Positions 44,560 through 52,345 of a DNA stretch of 64,000 bases are shown here, piece by piece. The stretch spans positions 1-64,000 of the forward strand of contig NZ_JANRHH010000020.1 of NCBI RefSeq assembly GCF_030433435.1, written 5' to 3'. This DNA comes from Polycladomyces subterraneus. Lineage in GTDB: Bacteria > Bacillota > Bacilli > Thermoactinomycetales > JIR-001. The notes beneath the pieces are model-generated. The model saw nothing but the letters and a program-made list of their open reading frames with translations, did no database searches and was not told the DNA's origin. The translations under genes were made by a program, and so were the position numbers. Position 1 is the first letter of the stretch. Every line of letters begins with the position of its first letter.

Positions 44560-45558
44560 TTGTCGTTGATCTATGTGTTGTTAGTTTCGCTGGGGATGAC
44601 GATCGTGTTGTCCCCGATGGTCATTCCCATCCTTCGCCGTTTGAAATTCGGCCAAAGCATTCGGGAAGAAGGACCACAGGGACACTTGAAAAAGGCGGGA
44701 ACCCCAACCATGGGCGGCGTGATCTTTCTCACGTCGATTGTGCTGACCGTCATCCCGTTCGGTCAGCATTGGTTGAAGAAACTGGTCAACGCCGACGTGT
44801 TTTTTCTGATATTCGGCACCTTGGGTTACGGCATTTTGGGGTTTCTGGACGATTACATTAAAGTGGTGATGAAACGCAATTTGGGGTTGACCGCTCGACA
44901 AAAGTTATTGGGTCAGCTTTTCATTGGATTGGTGTTGTTTTGGGTACTTTTAGAAGTGCGTGTATTTCACCCCAACACGATCGGGTACATATTTTCTGTT
45001 GGCGTACCGGGGACGGACTGGGTCATCCACTTAAACTGGCTGTATCTGCCGTTGTTGTTGCTTATCATGATCGCCACTTCCAACGCTGTGAATCTGACGG
45101 ACGGCCTGGACGGATTGTTGGCGGGGACTGCTGTGGCGGCTTACACCGCTTATGCTGTGATCGGTTGGGTGCAAAGCAATCTGTCCGTCGTACTGTTTTC
45201 AGTGGCCGTGATCGGGGCGTTGCTCGGATTTTTGGTGTTTAATGCACACCCGGCCAAAGTGTTTATGGGAGACACGGGCTCATTGGCTCTGGGAGGCGGA
45301 TTGGCGGCATTGTCCGTCATCACCAAAACGGAACTGCTGTTACCTATCATCGGTGCGGTTTTTGTGGCGGAAGCCTTGTCCGTTATATTGCAAGTGATAT
45401 CGTTCAAATGGCGGGGCAAGCGCATTTTCCGCATGAGTCCGTTACACCATCATTTTGAACTTTGCGGTTGGTCCGAATGGAAGGTGGTGGTCGTTTTCTG
45501 GATAGCTGGATGGTTGTTCGCGGTGGTGGGGGTGTATCTGGAGGTGTTCGTCAGATAA
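44560..45558 (+). CDS. mraY: MraY, phospho-N-acetylmuramoyl-pentapeptide transferase
   Basis: Polytopic membrane enzyme of 332 residues that transfers phospho-MurNAc-pentapeptide from UDP to undecaprenyl phosphate, making lipid I. Family motifs are present: GTPTMGG, LGFLDDYIKV, NLTDGLDGL with catalytic Asp residues, VFMGDTGSL and the SPLHHHFELCGW histidine triad. The TTG at 44560 has AAAGGAG nine bases upstream; an ATG at 44551 is too close to it. It lies outside a division/cell-wall cluster, with an alpha/beta hydrolase gene directly after its stop. It may be the only MraY or an extra copy. Confidence 0.92.
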   Translation: MSLIYVLLVSLGMTIVLSPMVIPILRRLKFGQSIREEGPQGHLKKAGTPTMGGVIFLTSIVLTVIPFGQHWLKKLVNADVFFLIFGTLGYGILGFLDDYIKVVMKRNLGLTARQKLLGQLFIGLVLFWVLLEVRVFHPNTIGYIFSVGVPGTDWVIHLNWLYLPLLLLIMIATSNAVNLTDGLDGLLAGTAVAAYTAYAVIGWVQSNLSVVLFSVAVIGALLGFLVFNAHPAKVFMGDTGSLALGGGLAALSVITKTELLLPIIGAVFVAEALSVILQVISFKWRGKRIFRMSPLHHHFELCGWSEWKVVVVFWIAGWLFAVVGVYLEVFVR

Positions 45559-46365
45559 ATGTTGTACCACCTGGATATCGGATCTGGCCTGTCGATTCTG
45601 ATGCTGCACGGATTCGGTCTGGATCACCGATCGATGATGGGATATATGGAGCCACTGTTTCAGAAACGGAACGGTTGGCGCAGAATCTATGCGGATTTGC
45701 CGGGAATGGGGAGAACGGGAGAGCTGAACGGGATCGAAAGTGCGGATGACCTGTTGGGCGCGATTTTGTCGTTGGTCGATGACATTATCGGAGATCAATC
45801 TTTCCTGATTGTAGGAGAGTCCTACGGAGGATATCTGGCACGGGGTGTTTTGGCCAAACGGATCTCCCAAGTGGCCGGAATGCTCCTTGTGTGCCCTGTT
45901 GTTGAACCAGACAAAAGCAAACGAAACCTGCCAGAGCGCACCGTCTTGTTTCGCGACGAACGATTTGTAGCCACATTGACTGACAAGGAGAAGGAGACAT
46001 GGGAGTCCATTGCCGTGATTCAGGATCGAAGAAATTGGGAGATGATGAAACGAGAGCTCCTTCCAGGTGAGGAATTATCCCGTTCGCACACCCGTTTTTT
46101 GGCCAAGATCAAACGGAAATACGCTTTCACATTCAACCCGGACTTGTTGGAATCCCCTTTCCATCACCCAGTGCTGATCGTAACTGGCCGCCAAGACCAC
46201 ATTACCGGTTTCCACGATGCGTGGTCCCTGATGAAAATGTATCCGCGAGCCAGTTTTGCTGTGCTCGACGGTGCAGGCCACTATTTGGCTATTGAGCAGC
46301 GAGAGACGTTGCGTGCACTGGTCGGAGATTGGTTGGATCGGGTGATGAAATCCAAACCGATTTGA
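45559..46365 (+). CDS. Alpha/beta-fold hydrolase
   Basis: Cytoplasmic serine hydrolase of 268 residues. The nucleophile Ser88 is in VGESYGG, the oxyanion loop in LHGFGLDH, the acid Asp in TGRQDHITG and the His in GAGHYLAIEQ, giving a complete triad. The ATG immediately follows the mraY stop codon with no gap, with GGAGGTG about 15 bases before, so the two genes are coupled. The substrate is unknown. Terminator 46436-46468 follows. Confidence 0.85.
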   Translation: MLYHLDIGSGLSILMLHGFGLDHRSMMGYMEPLFQKRNGWRRIYADLPGMGRTGELNGIESADDLLGAILSLVDDIIGDQSFLIVGESYGGYLARGVLAKRISQVAGMLLVCPVVEPDKSKRNLPERTVLFRDERFVATLTDKEKETWESIAVIQDRRNWEMMKRELLPGEELSRSHTRFLAKIKRKYAFTFNPDLLESPFHHPVLIVTGRQDHITGFHDAWSLMKMYPRASFAVLDGAGHYLAIEQRETLRALVGDWLDRVMKSKPI

Positions 46366-46435
46366 ATGATAAACCGAAAATGATGGAAACATGTTTACCA
46401 TAAAGAATGTTACCATTTGACCATCCTTCACAATG

Positions 46436-46468
46436 AACCCCCAATGATCTGAATATCATTGGGGGGTT
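46436..46468. terminator. Bidirectional terminator
   Basis: AACCCCCAATGAT / ATCATTGGGGGGTT with a 6-nt loop, between the convergent hydrolase and MFS genes. Confidence 0.8.
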
Positions 46469-46480
46469 AAGTAGAAGAGG

Positions 46481-47689
46481 TTAATGTTTGGCAGAAACTG
46501 ACGGTCCTCGTTTTCCATGTGCAAGCACAAAGGTAAGGAGCAACGCCAACAATAGCATCGTGCCGATCATGGAAATGACGCCGTCCCATCCGAATCGGCT
46601 CCAAAAGAGACCGCCGCTAGTACCTATCACACTGGAACCAAGATAGTAGAAGAGCAGATACAACGACATCGCTTGCGTTTTGTATCGATGCGCCTGTTTT
46701 CCCACCCAACTGCTCACAACCGAGTGGCTGCCAAAGAAACCGAACGTGAATAAGGCTACACCGATGATTTTCACCACCAAATGTTGGTTGATGGTTACGA
46801 CGGCTCCCAACAACATGATGCCAATCCCGTACCACAATACAGTGGAGCGCCGGAAACGGTCAGCCAATCGCCCCATCCACGCGGAGCTGAACGTGCCGAC
46901 CAGATAGACGATAAAGATCAAACCGACACTCGATTGGCTCAAATCATAGGGTGGCGCCATCAATGGATAACCAATGTAGTTGTATAGGGTAACAAAACCG
47001 CCCATCAGCAAAAATCCGATACCATATAGACAGATAAGTGCAGGATCTTTTAAGTTACGCAACAACGACGACCACAGTCGACGCCAAGTGGTCCGTTTTG
47101 GAGAAAAATGGTGCGAATCCGGCAAGTTGTGCCAAAACCACAAACTGATCAGAAAACCGATCACACCCATGACGCCCAGTGCCACATGCCAGGAAAATTT
47201 TTCTGTCAGCCAGCCTACCACCAGACGACCACTCAACCCCCCCAATGCACTGCCACCGACATAGATGCCCATCACACGACCCATGTATTTGGGGTGAAAC
47301 TCCTCATTCACATAGACCATGGCGATCGCAGGGAAACCGGCAAGTACGATCCCCTGTAACGCACGAATCACCAATAACAGCGAAAAGCTGGGGCTGAATG
47401 CGGCCAGGATCGACAAGACCGCGGCGAGCATCAGCGAAATCGTCATGATGGGTTTGCGCCCTTTCGATTCCGATACCATGGAGATGATCAGCATACACAA
47501 GGCAAGAGTACCGGTCGTCAGTGACAATGACAGGCTGGCCGATGCTGGTGAGACGTGAAACTGTTTCGCCAACAGTGGAATCAATGGCTGCGTACTGTAT
47601 AGCGATGCGAATGTCACAAAGCTACCCAAAAACAGTGCGGTAATCGCCTTTCCATAGACGTTGCTTCCTCTTTCGATATAATCATCCAC
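46481..47689 (-). CDS. MFS transporter (YnfM/YybF-like)
   Basis: Major facilitator transporter of 402 residues with about 12 membrane helices, the N-terminal SLYSTQPLIPLLAKQF segment and the loop ESKGRKPIM between helices 2 and 3, typical of the drug/arabinose-efflux-like subgroup. It is divergent from a LysR gene with ~135 bases between, the arrangement of yybF and yybE in B. subtilis. Export of a small molecule that also acts as LysR inducer is the usual logic, but the substrate cannot be named. Confidence 0.88.
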   Translation of the reverse strand: MDDYIERGSNVYGKAITALFLGSFVTFASLYSTQPLIPLLAKQFHVSPASASLSLSLTTGTLALCMLIISMVSESKGRKPIMTISLMLAAVLSILAAFSPSFSLLLVIRALQGIVLAGFPAIAMVYVNEEFHPKYMGRVMGIYVGGSALGGLSGRLVVGWLTEKFSWHVALGVMGVIGFLISLWFWHNLPDSHHFSPKRTTWRRLWSSLLRNLKDPALICLYGIGFLLMGGFVTLYNYIGYPLMAPPYDLSQSSVGLIFIVYLVGTFSSAWMGRLADRFRRSTVLWYGIGIMLLGAVVTINQHLVVKIIGVALFTFGFFGSHSVVSSWVGKQAHRYKTQAMSLYLLFYYLGSSVIGTSGGLFWSRFGWDGVISMIGTMLLLALLLTFVLAHGKRGPSVSAKH

Positions 47690-47749
47690 TGCATGTCATC
47701 CCTTCCAACGACTCGAATTCACGACCGGATTCACTGTATCATCTTACGC

Positions 47750-47778
47750 TTGACAGCTCATATTGTCCAATTTATTAT
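47750..47778 (+). promoter_or_regulatory. SigA-type promoter of the lysR gene
   Basis: TTGACA (47750-47755) and TATTAT (47773-47778) are separated by 17 bases. Confidence 0.8.
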
Positions 47779-47824
47779 TTGCATGAGTTTCATGCGTTTT
47801 GGTTATGGGATGGAGGGGATGTAC

Positions 47825-48700
47825 ATGGAGTGGCAACAGCTGGAATACTTTCAGATGGTTGCACGGATGCAGCATTTTACCCGTGCCGCAAAAAAGCTTG
47901 CCATTTCTCAACCGGCGCTGAGCCGCTCGATCGCTCGGTTGGAAGAGGAATTGGGTGTGCCGCTGTTTGAAAGATCGGGACGTTCCATTCGCCTCAATCG
48001 TTATGGAGAGATGTTTTTGGAGCAAGCGGATGCCGCCCTCGATCTGATTAACGAAGGTGTGCAAAAACTGCGGGATATGGTGGACCCTGAGCGCGGTACG
48101 GTGTCGCTGGCGTTCCTGCATACTTTGGGAACCCATTTGGTGCCCGACTTATTGGGCTCGTTTCGAAAGGAACACCCACACATTCAGTTCCAATTGTTCC
48201 AGGATGCCTCTTCCGTTCTGTTTGAGCGATTAAAGGCAGGGGAATTGGATTTGTGTCTCTCGTCCGGACCCGTCAAAATGTCGGATGTTGTGTGGGAAGA
48301 ATTGTTTCGGGATGAGTTGTACGTGATTGTTCCCGAACACCATCCCTTGGCAGATCGGGACGAAATCAACCTGTGGGAAATTGCGGACGAACCGTTTATC
48401 TCCCTGAAAAAGGGATACGGTTTGCGCGCATTGACCGATCGATTGTGCCGACAAGCTGGATTTACGCCGAATATTACGTTTGAGGGAGAAGAGGTGACCA
48501 CTGTGGCCGGTCTGGTTTCGGCTGGTTTGGGGGTGGCGCTCATCCCGGAAACTGGAGGGGAAGATATGCGACAAATCCGGCGATTACATGTAAGATCTCC
48601 CCATTGTCAGCGTGCGATCGGCATCGCATGGGTGGAAGGGAGGTACCTGTCTCCGGCGGCGAAGTTATTTCGTCAGTTTGTGTTGGACTATTTTCGATGA
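47825..48700 (+). CDS. LysR-family transcriptional regulator
   Basis: Regulator of 291 residues. The N-terminal HTH (MEWQQLEYFQMVARMQHFTRAA... LAISQPALSRSIARLEEELG) is typical of LysR proteins, followed by a periplasmic-binding-protein-like effector domain. The ATG at 47825 follows GGAGGGG and starts the family sequence; 44 upstream in-frame codons include the promoter and are not coding. It likely controls the divergent MFS transporter gene. Confidence 0.9.
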   Translation: MEWQQLEYFQMVARMQHFTRAAKKLAISQPALSRSIARLEEELGVPLFERSGRSIRLNRYGEMFLEQADAALDLINEGVQKLRDMVDPERGTVSLAFLHTLGTHLVPDLLGSFRKEHPHIQFQLFQDASSVLFERLKAGELDLCLSSGPVKMSDVVWEELFRDELYVIVPEHHPLADRDEINLWEIADEPFISLKKGYGLRALTDRLCRQAGFTPNITFEGEEVTTVAGLVSAGLGVALIPETGGEDMRQIRRLHVRSPHCQRAIGIAWVEGRYLSPAAKLFRQFVLDYFR

Positions 48701-48754
48701 AGGATGGTTGAGCAAGAGAGCTGAAAGCCACCTTGCCCAACAAAGCCTTGGGTG

Positions 48755-49890
48755 TCATTTCTGTGGTATCATCACTTTGACAGCCAAATCTTCCCGGATG
48801 ATACTTGCCGTAAGATCCCGCGTAACAAACGTCAACGGCTCACCTTTCTTCCAGGCCGGGAACTCGGCGACAAATGAGTAGGTGTCCGGGTTTTCTACTT
48901 AGGAGAATCGCAATGTTTGATATTTTCTTGTGTGGTCTTTCAGTTCCAGCTCATGATAATACTGGAACAGATCATTACTCAAAGACTGATAGTGAACAAC
49001 CGTTTTGTCCGGTAAAAATTCCACGCAGTTGATACGCAATTTGCCTTTCCTTGTGAGAGAAGAATCGGCTTTTGCGGGGTCGGCACATTGTCCATCACCT
49101 CCAGATGGGGAATGGGTAGCTTCACGTTTCGATAGTCCCAACTAATAGTTTTCAGGACCACGTAACGGGGAATTCGTTTGAACGGCAAAAAAGTTTCTTT
49201 CGATCGAAATCTGTTGTCCGCTGCCATGCGCCATTTCCAAACTCTGAATCACCCTGCCGTGATCATCCGTCATGATATGTTCCGTCGGGAAGAAGGGATT
49301 ACTTCGAAAATCTTTCAACGGCTTATGGACGTTGAAGTTTCGGTAAAAGTGATTTTTGATACTTGTACCGTCATCTCTTTGGCGATTGAGATGCATTGAC
49401 CGTAAACTCTTTCGGATGGGAAGTGAGTTGAACCGGAAAAGCCAATTGCCACGTTTTGTGGCGGTCCTTTTTGTTGGTCAAAACCAAGTTGATCGTGAAG
49501 GATTTCAACCCCTTATCGGGAGTGGCGTGCAATATCCCTTGAAAGGTTCGTGAGTCCAATGAACCGCCCGTGAGTGCAGTCCCTCTCAATTTCCCGTTCA
49601 CTTGGATCTCCATCTCCGGCAATTGCCTCATATCAATCTTATCTTGGAAGCGATACATAAACCCGACAGATAAACGGTTGCCGTCATATAACACTTCTGT
49701 CACCTTGAAAGTATCACCGCCGATCTGAATCTCTTTGTTCACAGGAGAGGTTAAGCCTTATTGATCCGCCGTCTTCAGCCCGTAATCTCCGACCGTTTCA
49801 AAGACCGTCCCGATCAATGGGATCCGCTTTTATTGCTTGAGCCATCGTGGAGGAAACAAACCCAGCTGCGATCGTTCCTCCTATCAAAAA
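48755..49890 (-). pseudogene. DUF4179-type (anti-sigma-like) membrane protein, heavily decayed
   Basis: Fragments in order on the minus strand: a membrane segment KRFLIGGTIAAGFVSSTMAQAIKAD, then (after a frameshift) IGTVFETVGDYGLKTADQ ending at a TAA, then NKEIQIGGDTFKVTEVLYDG... over ~120 residues, then frameshifted pieces KRIPRYVVLKTISWDY and INCVEFLPDKTVVHYQ, and finally PDTYSFVAEFPAWKKGEPLTF to a stop at 48755. This is the layout of DUF4179 proteins, usually anti-sigma-like partners of ECF sigma factors. The N-terminal part is lost. At least four inactivating changes are visible and no adjacent sigma factor remains. Confidence 0.8.
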
Positions 49891-49965
49891 TCGCTTCTAC
49901 TCCCGATGTGATCATTGAAAACGCTGTGCATTAATTATTAATCAATTTAAAATAAGCAGAACGGA

Positions 49966-49994
49966 TTGACAATTGGAATCAATTATTCTACAAT
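49966..49994 (+). promoter_or_regulatory. SigA promoter of the fad-type operon
   Basis: TTGACA (49966-49971) and TACAAT (49989-49994) are 17 bases apart, close to consensus; its -10 box overlaps the operator below. Confidence 0.85.
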
Positions 49995-50012
49995 ACCAGT
50001 ACGTACTGGTAT
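49993..50012 (+). promoter_or_regulatory. Perfect 20-bp palindromic operator of the TetR regulator
   Basis: Two ATACCAGTAC half-sites meet head to head as an exact inverted repeat, placed over the -10 box and the start region of the tetR gene. Autorepression is inferred. A related imperfect palindrome containing ATACCGGTAC lies at 50677-50694 before the acyl-CoA dehydrogenase gene. Confidence 0.8.
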
Positions 50013-50032
50013 CAATCAGGGAGTGATCGTTC

Positions 50033-50662
50033 ATGCAACCTCTACTCTTCACCACAGAGATGCCGCAACATGCTCGAGACAAGATCCTGTTTGCAGCTCT
50101 ACAGCTCTTTACTTCCAAAGGGTTTCAGGAAACGTCCATCTTGGAAGTGGTGGAGACGGCCCGGGTCTCAAAAACTACCTTTTACAACTTTTTCCGAAAC
50201 AAAGAGGATCTCCTCGTCCGCCTATTCGAGCAGCTGGCAGAGGAGATCCTGGATGAGGTAAAACGGGCTGTCCGGGAGGAGAAACAGGCCACCTACAAAG
50301 GGTTTGCCGGAATTCGTCGATACCTCCAACTGTGCACGGAACGAGATTCCGTCGCCCGTCTGTTGTTGATCACATCCGCCGGTGTGAGCGGGGAAATTGA
50401 GGCTGTGAGACGAAAGGCACATGCCCGCTTTGCTCGCCTGTTTCAACAGACGGCACGGGAGGTCATGCCGCAGAGGGTATCGGAAGCGGAAATCCAGGTG
50501 GTGTCCAAGGCGATGGTTGGGGCGATCAATGAAGTGGTGATCCAGCGGGTGGCCGATGGATCGGAAGAAATGGACATCGATCATCTGGCCAGGCTGCTGA
50601 ATCGGATTGTGGTGAGCTCCTTCACGAATCTGACCGAGGGGCGTCCTATCACGTTGAGGTAA
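50033..50662 (+). CDS. TetR-family regulator of fatty acid degradation (FadR-like)
   Basis: Repressor of 209 residues with HTH segment TSILEVVETARVSKTTFYNFF. It heads a beta-oxidation operon, like the TetR-type FadR of Bacillus and Thermus, which is released from DNA by long-chain acyl-CoA. Its own promoter carries a perfect palindrome over the -10 box. The palindrome differs from the B. subtilis FadR box, so the regulator may belong to another TetR branch. The ATG follows GGGAGTG. Confidence 0.87.
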   Translation: MQPLLFTTEMPQHARDKILFAALQLFTSKGFQETSILEVVETARVSKTTFYNFFRNKEDLLVRLFEQLAEEILDEVKRAVREEKQATYKGFAGIRRYLQLCTERDSVARLLLITSAGVSGEIEAVRRKAHARFARLFQQTAREVMPQRVSEAEIQVVSKAMVGAINEVVIQRVADGSEEMDIDHLARLLNRIVVSSFTNLTEGRPITLR

Positions 50663-50718
50663 TCGGCTTTTCCCTGATGCATACCGGTACGCATGAGAAT
50701 CCGAAAGGAGGCGAAGCC

Positions 50719-51888
50719 GTGTTTACCCGGCAGAAACTGCAGTCTTCCCTGTGCTTTCAGCTTTCTCCTGAAGAGGAAGAGTTGCGCAAGTGGGCACACG
50801 GATTTGCGGAAAAAGAGATTCGTCCGGTAGCGGCGGAGTACGACGAGAAGGAAGAATTTCCTATGGAGGTGTTCAAAAAGGCGGCTAAAGCCGGTCTTAC
50901 CAGTTTTGCCTGCCCCGAAGAATACGGTGGCGGCGGGTTGACCAGTGTCATGGCGGCTTGCCTCATTAATGAGGAGTTGTTCTGGGGGTGTGCTGGGATC
51001 GCCACTTCTATTTCGGCGATCGGGCTCGCAGGTCTCCCTATCTACTACATGGGGACCGAAGAGCAAAAGAAAAAGTGGCTCCCCTATCTCTGTGATCCGG
51101 AAAACCCCCGTCTGGGCGCCATGGCGCTGACGGAGCCAGGAGCCGGCTCTGATGTGAAGGCGATCCAGACTAGGGCGGTATTGGACGGGGACGAGTGGGT
51201 CCTCAACGGACGCAAATGCTTTATCACCAACGGTGGAATTGCCGATCTTTACGTGGTGTTCGCCAAAACCGACCCGGATGCGGGTTATCACGGGGTGTCC
51301 GCATTCATCGTACCCGGAGATACGCCGGGGCTGTCGGGAGGCAAGAAGGAGCGCAAGATGGGGATCCGCGCTTCCCACACTGGCGATGTCATCCTAGAGG
51401 ATGTCAGGGTACCCAGGGAAAACCTGCTCGGTGAGGAAAACATGGCCTTTTTCGGGGCGATGAAAATGCTGGAGTACTCCCGTCCGGCAGTGGCCGCCGC
51501 AGCGGTCGGCGTAGCCCGGGCTGCATATGAGTATGCATTGGAGTATGCCAAGCAGCGGGTGCAGTTCGGTCGGCCGATCATCAAAAACCAAGCCATTTCC
51601 TTTATGTTGGCGGAGATGAAAACCAAGATCGATGCTGCTCGGTTGCTGACGTGGCGAGCGGCGGACCTGGCTGACCGTGGAGAATCCTGCGCAGTGGAGG
51701 GGAGCATGGCCAAAGCTTTTGCGGCGGAGACGGCCATGGAGGTGACCACCAACGCGGTGCAAATCTTGGGTGGTTACGGTTACATGCGGGATTATCCGGT
51801 GGAAAAATGGATGCGGGATGCCAAGATTCTGTCCATCTATGAAGGGACAACTCAAATTCAGAAAAAAGTGATTGCTGCTGGATTATAA
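50719..51888 (+). CDS. Acyl-CoA dehydrogenase
   Basis: FAD enzyme of 389 residues catalysing the first oxidation of beta-oxidation. Typical segments are ALTEPGAGSDV, FITNGG, KMGIRASHTGDVILEDVRVP, QILGGYGYMRDYPVEKWMRD and the catalytic Glu375 in IYEGTTQIQ. The GTG at 50719 follows AAAGGAGG; upstream in-frame codons are not family-like. Electrons would go to ETF, which is not in the window. It is second in the operon. Confidence 0.93.
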   Translation: MFTRQKLQSSLCFQLSPEEEELRKWAHGFAEKEIRPVAAEYDEKEEFPMEVFKKAAKAGLTSFACPEEYGGGGLTSVMAACLINEELFWGCAGIATSISAIGLAGLPIYYMGTEEQKKKWLPYLCDPENPRLGAMALTEPGAGSDVKAIQTRAVLDGDEWVLNGRKCFITNGGIADLYVVFAKTDPDAGYHGVSAFIVPGDTPGLSGGKKERKMGIRASHTGDVILEDVRVPRENLLGEENMAFFGAMKMLEYSRPAVAAAAVGVARAAYEYALEYAKQRVQFGRPIIKNQAISFMLAEMKTKIDAARLLTWRAADLADRGESCAVEGSMAKAFAAETAMEVTTNAVQILGGYGYMRDYPVEKWMRDAKILSIYEGTTQIQKKVIAAGL

Positions 51889-51931
51889 ATATTCCAAATC
51901 ATAGGAAATAAAAGATAAGGAGGAATTCATC

Positions 51932-52288
51932 ATGAGTAATCGTTACAGTGCCGACATGAAAACTGCCGAGGTGTTTCAGGAAATTGAAAGACGGATCAAT
52001 GAGAATCCCAAACCTGTTGAAGGGATTGAAAGCGTTTACCAGTTTGAGCTGAGTGGGGATGACGGAGCCACTTACCAGCTGCACCTGTCCAACGGTACCG
52101 CCAAAGTGGTAGAGGGGGAAGCGGCCTCCGCCGATTGTACGTTACAAATGGACGCCAAGGATTTCAAAGACATGCTGCTGGGAAATCTGAACGGCACGGC
52201 GGCATTTATGACCGGAAAACTGAAGGTCAAAGGCGATATGAGCAAGGCGATCAAGCTGCAGTCCATCCTCAGTAAATACGAAGTCTGA
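51932..52288 (+). CDS. SCP2 sterol-binding domain protein
   Basis: Protein of 118 residues consisting of one SCP2 domain: YQLHLSNGTAKVVEGEAASADCTLQMDAKDF followed by LLGNLNGTAAFMTGKLKVKGDMSKAIKL. SCP2 domains bind fatty acyl-CoA and other lipids in a hydrophobic tunnel. In the operon it probably delivers or protects acyl-CoA. AAGGAGGAATT precedes the ATG. Confidence 0.9.
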   Translation: MSNRYSADMKTAEVFQEIERRINENPKPVEGIESVYQFELSGDDGATYQLHLSNGTAKVVEGEAASADCTLQMDAKDFKDMLLGNLNGTAAFMTGKLKVKGDMSKAIKLQSILSKYEV

Positions 52289-52345
52289 CAATTGGCCGGG
52301 GTGAGGGAGAGGCCGTACGAGGCTCATGATGGGAGGCCGATGTCC

